64,000 bases of DNA, taken from Zingiber officinale. Lineage: Eukaryota; Streptophyta; Magnoliopsida; Zingiberales; Zingiberaceae. The notes beneath the pieces were generated by a model. It did no database searches. It was given only the letters and a program-made list of their open reading frames with translations, and was not told where the DNA came from. The DNA lies in assembly GCF_018446385.1 (NCBI RefSeq), contig NC_055991.1:73784123-73848122 (forward strand), given 5' to 3'. The position numbers and the translations under genes were made by a program. This document shows positions 13,277 to 21,837 of the stretch, piece after piece; position 1 is the first letter of the stretch, and each line of letters starts with the position of its first letter.

Positions 13277-14239
13277 CTATTCATTGGGTTGATAGATCAA
13301 GTTTAGTTCGGGTTTGAAGGTAACAAACCTATCGCTGGTGTCGTCACTAGCAGTCACGACATTTACTTGTGCCTTGGATGTATTGCTTTGGTTTTTCTCC
13401 TTGTCCTTTCGCTTAGGGCAGAATTTGGCATAATGTCCAACCTGTCCACATGCCCAGCAAGGCTTAGGTTTGGTTCCAGTTTTCTTTTGAACCTTTGGGT
13501 TGGGTTTCATCTTGTTTTTCATTTTCTGTTTTTTGAATTTCTTCTTGTCAGATGAGACTACTACATTCGCCTTTGGAATAAAATCCATAGGCATTCTTGT
13601 ATCATCATTTTTATGTTGCTTCCGATGTTCTTCTTCGATATTTAAGGCAATCATCAAATCTTCGAGAGAGATTTTACCTCTCCGATGTTTAAGAGTCATG
13701 CCAAAATCTTCACAACTCGAAGGCAATTTTTCGATGATCGACAAGACCTGAAATTTTTCAGGTAATGACATATCTCCTTCAGGAAGACCATGAATTTGGA
13801 CTTGGAATTCATGTGTCTGCTCTATCACAGATTTGCCTTCAACCATTTTGAAGTTTAGGAATTTTGCCACAGTGTACTTTTCTAAACCAGAATCTTCAGA
13901 GTTGTATTTTTTATCCAAAGATTTCCACAACTCTTTAGCTGAAGCGGTTGAACAGTACACATCAAATAGTGCGCCTGAGAGGGCAGATAGGATTCTCCCA
14001 TGGCAGAGATAATCTCTTTGCTTAAACCTCTCTAAGGCAGCACTACGGGCAGGTTCCTCTTCATTGAGTGAAGGAGGGTATGTTTCTATAACGGAGAATA
14101 GCCCTAGCGTAGTAAGCCAAAATTTCATTCGTTGTTGCCAACGTCTGAAGTTTTGCCCGAAAAATCTTTCGGGTCGGGCGCTAGCCTCATCAGACCCCGT
14201 TACCCTATCGTTCATCATGTTTATTAATGCTACAATCAA
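13277..14239 (-). CDS. gag: Copia Gag capsid-nucleocapsid protein
   Basis: A 320-codon frame on the minus strand with the UBN2-type Gag domain (F-x-G-x-N-F-x-x-W near residues 27-34, then W-x-x-L-x-x-x-Y) and a single CCHC zinc knuckle, CWACGQVGHYAKFC, near residues 260-275, in a Lys-rich context. Gag assembles the virus-like particle and packages element RNA. The frame is uninterrupted and ends with TAG at 13279-13277; protease coding continues in the same frame. An upstream in-frame ATG is used here; the methionine eight or nine codons later is equally possible. Confidence 0.88.
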   Translation of the reverse strand: MIVALINMMNDRVTGSDEASARPERFFGQNFRRWQQRMKFWLTTLGLFSVIETYPPSLNEEEPARSAALERFKQRDYLCHGRILSALSGALFDVYCSTASAKELWKSLDKKYNSEDSGLEKYTVAKFLNFKMVEGKSVIEQTHEFQVQIHGLPEGDMSLPEKFQVLSIIEKLPSSCEDFGMTLKHRRGKISLEDLMIALNIEEEHRKQHKNDDTRMPMDFIPKANVVVSSDKKKFKKQKMKNKMKPNPKVQKKTGTKPKPCWACGQVGHYAKFCPKRKDKEKNQSNTSKAQVNVVTASDDTSDRFVTFKPELNLIYQPNE

Positions 14240-14355
14240 TTCTCTAAAATTGTAGTAATTGTAATAGAACTAATTACACTAATGTAGTAATCTATAATTG
14301 CACCAATAAATGACGAGCATGCAATAAACGTTAATAACAGTAAGGGTTAAGAAAT

Positions 14356-15017
14356 TGTGTATCTCCGGTCGAAGAGTCGGACGTGCCGACTGTCTTTAGA
14401 GAATTGATTGCCGCCCACGGTGCAGAGGCTCTCCGGCAAAATCCTCCCAAGATCCGACAACCTCTCGCGTCGCTCGTAGGTGGACTCCAAAACGAGTGTC
14501 GCACTCGGACTCAACCTCAGATCGCGAACCAAGCCTCAGAACTCAGAAAGAAGGAAGAAGAAGTAGAAAGCAAGGGAGAAGGAATGCTTTGCTTTCTGGA
14601 GTGAGTTGAGAAGGAAGTGACGAAGTGTATTTATACACTTGAAGCAGTGCAGAGGAAGGGACGCACACTCACACGTGGATGCATTGTTTCGCATCCTCAC
14701 GCGATGCGGACAGAATCGAAGCGCTGCTTTGCTTTCTCACACGCAGGCCGCCCGTGAGCGCAAGGCCCACGGGCTGGGGATTTGCACCCCCCCTGCGCGC
14801 GTTAATCGCGCACGTGACGCCCGGTTTATGGATTTCCGGCTCGAACCCCCCAAATCCACTCGATTTGGGCTTGGCCCGCGCATGCGTGTAGATCCTCTTA
14901 TCATTGCTAAGCAAGGATGGAAGGGCTTCCTATATAAGTCCTTCCAAACTTCTCCACTTAATAATGTGGGACTAAAACCACTAAAAAAATGCTTTGAATT
15001 TAAAACAAAATTCAACA
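14356..15017 (-). repeat. 5' LTR of copia element F
   Basis: On the minus strand the LTR begins TGTTGAATTTTG at 15017 and is read to about 14356 (ending ...GAGATACACA). The right edge is set by loss of myosin coding sequence. The left edge is less certain because no standard initiator-Met primer site follows. Confidence 0.7.
14931..14940 (-). promoter_or_regulatory. TATA box in copia LTR
   Basis: GACTTATATA on the minus strand, about 80 bp after the LTR start and before GC-rich sequence. Spacing fits the U3 promoter of a copia LTR. Confidence 0.5.
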
Positions 15018-15490
15018 CTTTATAGGTAGAAGAATCATGCTCCTTCCTTGGTAAAAACTCAATATTGCCAAGATGAAGAATAGTAGCTAATGTGCATGGC
15101 TTCCTATATGTTAGAGACAATCATGATACTGCATTCACAAATGACAAGATTGCCTAAAGTATATGATAGAATTCCCAATGGGCTGGCAGCCTAAACTGAA
15201 TCCAACTATATCAATTGCCTTTCTTGTCTTCAAATATTCTTCAACATTACTTGCTCCTTCAAGTTCGTACAATTTGCTTTGAAGGGGAGCATTGGGGTAA
15301 CGATAAAGTTGTTATCATGTGACTAAAAGGTCATAGGTTCAAATCCTGAAAACAGCCTCTTGCAAAAAGTAAGGTAAAACTACGTACAATGAATCCTTCC
15401 CAGGGACCACGCATGGTATGAGCATCGTGCACCGATCTACTTTTTTTTTTTTTCAATTAATGGAAGCAGCTTGGATGGTCAAGCTTGTAA
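15018..15490 (-). pseudogene. Myosin XI motor-domain exon fragments, interrupted by a SINE
   Basis: Minus strand. The first exon piece runs 15490-15454, is split by a SINE (15453-15284) and resumes 15283-15183. It encodes the plant class XI myosin segment around Y-K-L-x-H-P-S-x-F-H and SKLYELEGASNVEEYLKTRK, ending near AIDIVG. The second exon, 15109-15018, begins after an AG acceptor (CATATAG) and encodes LATILHLGNIEF and the following EHDSS. The copia LTR cuts it. Lesions: a stop in the FHY motif, the SINE, loss of the donor after 15183, and a short deletion at the start of the second exon. Plant myosin XI moves organelles along actin. This is a fragment only. The 5' end at 15490 is joined directly to Fd-GOGAT coding sequence. 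Confidence 0.85.
15284..15453 (+). mobile_element. Au-like SINE, copy 1
   Basis: Starts GGGGAGCATTGGGGTAACG (RNA polymerase III A-box region), has a B box GGTTCAAATCC near 15340, the conserved AACAGCCTCTTGCA phrase, and ends in a T run. This is the layout of the plant Au SINE family and matches copy 2 at 38333. It sits inside a myosin exon. The flanking duplication is not clear; CAATT is shared on both sides. Confidence 0.85.
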
Positions 15491-15730
15491 CTGAGGGAGA
15501 TCCTCGATTGAATAAATGTCATGGTGTGGAGGTGGAGAAATCAGTGGAACTCTCGGTTTAGAGTTTCTTAATCGAGCAATAAAAGCACTAACTTTCTTCC
15601 CAGGCAACCAACCCCCCTCATCAGGATGAACAAATAAAAGCACTAACTTAGCACCTTGTGCAATTTTAATTTCCAATTGGTCAGCATGAACAAAGAATGT
15701 TGGAGTGACACCAAATCTACCTGATGCAAC
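15491..15730 (-). pseudogene. Fd-GOGAT exon fragment (FMN-binding synthase domain)
   Basis: Minus strand, beginning after an AG acceptor at 15732-15731. It encodes [20 protein letters not shown], then [23 protein letters not shown] and [15 protein letters not shown], which is the synthase domain of ferredoxin-dependent rather than NADH-dependent glutamate synthase. In the enzyme this domain binds FMN and makes glutamate from 2-oxoglutarate and ammonia in plastids. A 21-nt in-frame insertion at 15626-15646 splits the QGAK-PGEGG region. The reading ends at about 15491, where it is fused to a myosin exon. Other exons of the same gene lie at 31825-33476 on the same strand. Confidence 0.88.
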
Positions 15731-15869
15731 CTCTAAGTGTTTCCATATTTAATTCACAGGCAAATGACGAGTTGGAAATAATTAAACAGCATAAAACATG
15801 TTGCACAACAATCAGTAAGCAAGGTTTAAAATCAGTAAGTTCTTTTTCTAATGTACCACTTCAGTAACT

Positions 15870-15967
15870 GATGTGAACCCAACGAGAGAGATATCTCAAG
15901 AACCCACAACGAATTGAAAACAGAAAGAAGGAAGGTCTAAGTCAATAAGATGGATGAAAAGAAACCT
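15870..15967 (-). repeat. 3' LTR remnant of element B
   Basis: Matches the first ~98 bases of the 5' LTR at 30073 (TGATGTGAACCCAACG...), then breaks into pol sequence. The outer end is intact with its target duplication, so the loss is an internal deletion after insertion. Confidence 0.88.
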
Positions 15968-17520
15968 CCCATGTCTATAAAACTTCCCAAATGCAGTATG
16001 TTCACAAACTTCAAATACATTTCCAAAGTCAGAATCATTAAAATATAAATCTTTAATGTATTCAAATCCTAACAATTTAGTGTTTAAAGTAGAGATCAAG
16101 GTATACCATCGAGACAAAGCATCAGCAACAATGTTTTCCATACCTTGTTTATACTTGATCACATAAGGGAATGATTCAATGAATTCTACCCATTTTGCAT
16201 GACGTCTATTCAACTTACTTTGGCTCTTCAAATACTTCAACGATTCATGATCAGTGTGAATAACAAACTCTTTGGGCCTCAAGTAATGCTGCCAAGTCTC
16301 TAAAGCCCTCACCAATGCATACATCTCCTTATCATAAGTTGGATAGTTCAAAGCTGCTCCGCTGAGTTTCTCACTAAAATAAGCAAGGGGTCGACCTTCT
16401 TGTATTAGCACAGCTCCAATACCTATTCCTGATGCATCACACTCAATTTCAAAAGTTTTAGCAAAGTTAGGAAATGCAAGTAATGGTGCTGAACTTAGCT
16501 TCTCCTTAAGTAAATTGAAAGCTGAAACTTGTTCACTATCCCAACGAAACCCAACATTCTTTTTAACAATTTCAATCAAGGGTGCAACTATGGAACTAAA
16601 ATTTTTAACAATCCTTGTGTAGAAACTTGCTAACCCAAGAAAGCTACATAACTCAGTTATCGTTTTTGGTGTTGGCCATTCACGTATTACCTTAACCTTT
16701 TTTTTATCAACTGCTATTCCCTTAGCACTAACAATATAGCCAAGAAACTCTATCTGATTAGTGGGAAAAGAACATTTTTGAAGGTTAACATACAATTTTT
16801 GATTTCTCTAAACAAGTAGAACTTTTTGTAAATGATTAAGATGTTCATCTAAATTTTACTATAAATCAAGATGTCATCAAAATATACTACAACAAAGTTC
16901 CCAATATAAGCACGTAAAATATGGTTCATTAATCTCATGAAAGTACTAGGTGCGTTAGTTAGGCCAAATGGCATGACTAACCATTCATACAAACCGTACC
17001 TAGTCTTAAAAGCAGTTTTCCATTCATCTCCCTCACGCATGCGAATTTGATGATAGCCAGACTTCAAATCAATTTTAGAGAAAATGCAAGAACCATGTAG
17101 TTCATCTAGCATATCATCTAATCTAGGAATAGGATGACGATACTTTACCGTAATCTTGTTGATAGCCCTACAATCAACGCACATCCTCCAAGTTCCATCC
17201 TTCTTAGGCACAAGCAAAGCAAAAACTGAACAAGGACTCAAACTTTCTCGGACGTACCCTTTTCTCATCAATTCTTCAACTTGCTTTTGAAGCTCCTTCA
17301 TCTCCATAGGATTGCTCCTATAGGCTGGTCGATTAGGGATAGCTGCTCCTGGGATGAAGTCAATTTGGTGCTCTATTCCCCTAAGTGGTGGCAATCCATC
17401 AGGAACTTCTTCAGGAAAGACATCATCAAATTCCTGCAAAAGAGATTTAACAACACTAGGCAAAGAAGGGTTAAGATTGTTAGTGTTGAAATAAGCCTCC
17501 TTATACAAAAGTATAATCAT
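15968..17520 (-). pseudogene. CRM reverse transcriptase and RNase H
   Basis: The minus-strand frame 17520-16849 carries reverse transcriptase motifs: [20 protein letters not shown], then [11 protein letters not shown], and YFDD at 16884-16873. After a stop and frameshift the frame from 16795 carries the RT thumb and RNase H ([30 protein letters not shown]). The frame runs over the deletion junction at about 15967 into LTR sequence before stopping at 15896. Integrase is absent. Confidence 0.9.
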
Positions 17521-17588
17521 CGGCTGTTGAGAATAAAAAGCTCTCTTAACCTCTCTTTCTTTTGCATAAAAGCTCCCTTTTTTACTCT

Positions 17589-18110
17589 CTAGATTTTTTG
17601 TTTCTTTTTCATTCTTTTTTTCACTCCTCTCATCCTCACTTTTTCTTTTCTCACACTCCTTTTCTTTTCCATTTTTTTTCTCTCACAATCTTTTCTTTTT
17701 TCACTCTCATTTTTTATCCTCAATTGATCTTCATATACTTGCTTAGGAGTTAATGGTACAAGAGTTACAAGTTTACCATGCATCTTAAAAGAATATTTAT
17801 TTGTGAACCCATCGTGTATGACCCTCCTATCAAATTGCCATGGTCTACCTAAAAGCAAATGACTTGCATGCATTGGTACTACATCACAAAGAACATCATC
17901 ATGATACCTACCAATGGATAATGAAACCAATACTTGCTTAGTGACCTTAACCTCCCCGCAATCATTCAACCATTGTAGTTTATAAGGTCTAGGATGTTTA
18001 GTGGTTGGTAAGCATAATTTCTCAACCAAGATAGTACTAGCAACATTAGTGCAACTTCCTCCATCTATAATCATACTACATACCTTGTCTTTGATGTGGT
18101 AACGGTATGA
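17589..18110 (-). pseudogene. CRM aspartic protease region
   Basis: Minus strand. The retropepsin-like active site is MIIDGGSCTNVAS, starting at 18074, followed by LLLGRPWQFDR. The tail is rich in Lys, Arg and Glu and ends in a stop at 17589. A one-base frameshift near 18110 separates it from gag, since the expected protease lead-in is in another frame. Confidence 0.85.
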
Positions 18111-18783
18111 AATATGTTGTCTCGTTGTTCTTCATCTTCTTCCTTCACTTGCACATTTAGAGCACGCCTAGTGACAAGGGCTTCACCTTCAACGGCATAC
18201 TCTTCTACATCACTTTCCATCAATGGTGGCAAGGCATTATCATCTTCAGATTCACTCTCAGTTTCAATATCACCATTTTCTTTCAAAAGCATACTTCTTT
18301 TGTTTGGACATTGTGAAGCGATATGCCCTCTTCCCAAACACTTAAAGCATTTAATATCTCTATTTCTTGAAGATTGGATAGGTTCTTTACCTTTAACCAA
18401 TGGAGAATCAGCATCTTTATTCTTCAAAAACTCGATCTTACTCTTTGATGCAACTTTATCATCTCTTTTGTTCCAACTAGATTTCCAAGTGGATGAATTA
18501 GAACTTTGACCATGTTTGATTGAACCCTTCCTTTTGAGTTGCCTTTCAACTTTCATGGACATATGCACCATATCTTCAAGCTCCACATAATGTTGCAACT
18601 CTACTATATTTGCAATTTCTGAATTCAAACATTGTAAAAATCTTGCCATGGTTGCTTCTCGGTCCTCCTCCACATTGGCTCGAATCATGGCAATCTCCAT
18701 CTCTTTGTGGTATTCCTCCACGGTCTTGGATCCTTGGATTAGACTTTGTAGCCGTTGGTACAAATCTCGATAGTAATGTGATG
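18111..18783 (-). pseudogene. gag: CRM Gag, C-terminal part
   Basis: Minus strand. It continues the Gag frame interrupted by element C, with the retrotransposon Gag core (TVEEYHKEMEIAMIRANVEE, ATMARFLQCLN) and one CCHC knuckle CFKCLGRGHIASQC at about 18350-18310. The N-terminal part is at 28617-29194. Only the element C insertion and the frameshift near 18110 break this stretch. Confidence 0.88.
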
Positions 18784-18788
18784 GAATG

Positions 18789-21650
18789 TGTCACGCCCCA
18801 AAGGAGTCCCTGTCCGAAAAAATTTCGGCAACATCTCCCCTGTACGGTGGACAATCTGAAACTTTTCTACATCTCACAAATACCTCAGCCACAGGCGGCT
18901 GGAATAATAACAACAAAATAAAACATCACTACGCAGTTATATATATCTATTCAGCCTCTGGCTGTCACAACCACGCAGTTAAGATAATTAAACTGTAAAA
19001 TAATACTCTGACTCGAAATCCACCCTACTCCACTACACTCGTAAAGCTCAAATCCGACGAACTCACCTCTTTTGCCGTCCAGGCAGGCATGTAGTAGAAT
19101 AAAAACCAAATCCAAATCCATCGATATAATAAAATCTATACCATGTCCATAAGTAAATAAATCCAGAACATAACAAGTTCAAATAGTCTAGAATAGAAAA
19201 GGAAACCAAACGAAAAACCAATCACATCCTCGAGGTCTGCAGGGACCAGCAACTGGAACTCTCTCCTGACAGCATCAACCTGAAAATATCAACAATGGAG
19301 GCGGAGTGAGTCCAACACTCAGCAGGTACAGTTGATATGCAAAGTAAAGAAATAACACCTAGCACTAATCATGCGTACAGTCTCCTGATAAAGATAAAGG
19401 TAACTACAAACCGAAGAAGACAGGAGAGAATCTGTACTAACCAGGACCCGGTAAAAGGACAAACAGTCCGAAAGGTATGGAAGACCTGTATGCATGTCAA
19501 TCAAGGTATCCAAGCAATGTGCAGCATATAAGTGCAACAAACACAAACAGTAAATGCATCATGCATATGATGCCAATGTCATGGTCACCCCTGACGCCAG
19601 TCAGTCGACTCACAACAACGGTGGGACCGAGTGGGTAGGGCTGTGACAACCGTGCACTCAGCAACACTACTCCTGAAGAGTGATCGAGTGGACGGGATGC
19701 TGTCGGTGTACATACGTACTCCTACCCCAAATCATAAATGGGGGAGCGCAATGCTCTCATCTCCCGGTACACTATGACGGAGAGGAATCTCTAACGTGCT
19801 ACACGCTGCGTCACACTACCCATGAGCGGATCAACGGAGCACCGGAAGAGTCAAACTGACGTGCTACCACGCTGTGTCCCGCTACCCATGAGCGTCACAA
19901 CGGAGCACCGAACAGTGATGAAACTGGCAAAGTGCTCGACAATAAAGGAGTAATCAATCACTCAGCATGCAATCATGCGAATGGTGCATGTCACTAAACA
20001 TGGTAATATACTAAACCAATCTCTGGACATATCATAATGTGCACCAAAGCGAATGAATCATATCAAGGTATCTGATCATGTAAGGTATCAAACCTAGGTC
20101 CTGACATGGTAAAATATGGTTATATCACTACCCATGAGCATGTGGAATCAGGTGCATATCCATACAAGATGTAAACAAACAATCAATCAATAGGTAGCAT
20201 GTATTGGGCAGTGATTAACCGAAACAAGTAAGAAACACAATTAATGCATCTTGTTAATTTAATTACTAAGCATATCAAAGATAATAAGTCAAAAGTACCC
20301 ACCTCTGAAAATAGAAAGGTCCAATCTAGCAAATCCAAGTCGAGACGCCCGTCTCGAATCAGAGTCCTGCGTCAAAACAGTATATATATATTTTATTTAA
20401 CTAAATCCAAATGAAATAGCTAAATAAAATTCCCAAAACTGAATTAGGACAAAACCCTAATCAATGCTACACGTGATCATGTAATCAAAAACCTACATAT
20501 GATCATGAATTCAAAATGATACTATGATCCACAACCAAGATCAAATACCTACACATAAGCCAAATTCAACTTAACCAATTGGTATCAAACTTACTACACA
20601 TCATGTATCAATCATCCTACACATACCTCAATCTCCAATCCCTACCAAATTTGATATCAACCACGTCTTACCCAAATTGATGTCAATCGCTTCCTCTTTA
20701 GCGATTCTTGTATCCGACCAGCAACACTCTACTGTTGCACGCGATCCGGGAAACCCACTGCCGAAATTGTGCAGTAAGCAACAATTGACCTTCATGCCAT
20801 ATACTCAATTTAACTCTTATATAGATCAATCTTACCCAAAGCTGAATTGGTTGCTGCGATGGATGAAGAAAGAACCCGACAGTGGAAATTCTAGGGCTCG
20901 GCAGAACCTGATGGTCGGCTAACCCTTCCCCTCCAACAAGCAGTAGTGGCGTCGGCTAGGGCTGAGAAGGAGCAGTCTTGAACAGGGAGGAAAAGGAAGA
21001 AGAAGACCCAATCCAAAAGCCTCGGCTTACAAATAGGGCAGAGGATCGGCAGTAGAAGGCGGCAGTGGCGACTAGGGCACAACTCAGCGTCGGTGGGCAG
21101 AGATCAGGCTCGAAGAAGAGGAAGCAATAGCGTCGCGGCACAGAGGAGGTCGGCGGCTTGATCAGCACTGCTTGGCTTTGGCCGGCGGTAAGAAGAAAGG
21201 AGATGGGTCGCCGGCGTTGTCGCGAGCCCAAAGAGGAGGAGGAGTCGACGCCAATTCAGAGTCAAGGAAGAAGAGGAAGCTTCGGCAGTGGCGAGAAGAA
21301 GCAAGAATAAGAAGTGGCCGAGGGGTTTTGTGCTCTCGGGGAGGAGAAACCGCCCGTGCGGCCGGTTAGGGCACGGGGGGAAGAAGTCGGGCTTGCGGGA
21401 GTGGCTCGGCAAGGAAGAAACGGCGACAAAGAGAAAAACGGAGGAAATAAAAAAAAAACAAATAAAGAAAGAAAATAAAAGAAAAAGCAAACTTTTCCTC
21501 ATTTAAATGGGATAGCCTAAACAGGCTTTTCCGGACCCCGGTTTTATCCCCGTCAACTCGTCCGTACGAGCTCCGAAAAATTCCCGAAAAATTTCCAAAA
21601 ATTCCGGAAATTTCCCTTATTAATATTCGCCTATTTTCCGGTATTTTACA
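18789..21650 (-). repeat. 3' LTR of element C
   Basis: Read on minus: TGTAAAATACCGG...GGGGCGTGACA, 2862 bp. Nearly identical to the 5' LTR except for scattered substitutions and about 30 extra bases near 18990-19015. Confidence 0.92.
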
Positions 21651-21663
21651 TTCTCCCCCACTA
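21651..21663 (-). other. Polypurine tract of element C
   Basis: Minus strand TAGTGGGGGAGAA directly before the 3' LTR, matching the tract of element D. Confidence 0.8.
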
Positions 21664-21837
21664 ATAAAAATTTGGTCCCCAAATTTCGTTATCTACCATC
21701 AGCAAGTACTAACAACAGATATAGAGTATAAATGCTGAACGGTAAATAAATCACATACCTTAAATGAAAAGATGGGGATATCGAGCTCGGATAGTATCCT
21801 CGAGCTCCCAAGTAGCTTCCTCGTCTGAATGATGCTG

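Larger units (their letters stand above)
10307..15017 (-). mobile_element. Ty1-copia retrotransposon F (5' part), interrupted by element A
   Basis: Gag, protease, integrase, reverse transcriptase and RNase H follow in copia order on the minus strand behind a 5' LTR at about 14356-15017. The 3' end of pol stops at 10307 where element A begins; the rest, including the 3' LTR, must lie left of the window. The right edge cuts a myosin exon: myosin coding sequence is readable up to about 15018 and LTR sequence follows. The presumed target repeat on that side is CTTTA. The protein pattern looks Tork-like, an assignment made from memory of the family. Confidence 0.9.

Noticed and set aside
14737..15120. 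127-codon minus-strand frame as a single gene
   Set aside because: Its first part is a myosin exon and the rest is copia LTR sequence; the open frame across the junction is accidental.
21104..21502. Leu/Phe/Ser-rich frame, also at 28076-28432, looking like a membrane protein
   Set aside because: It is the GC- and purine-rich segment of the element C LTRs read on the minus strand; composition explains the hydrophobic look.
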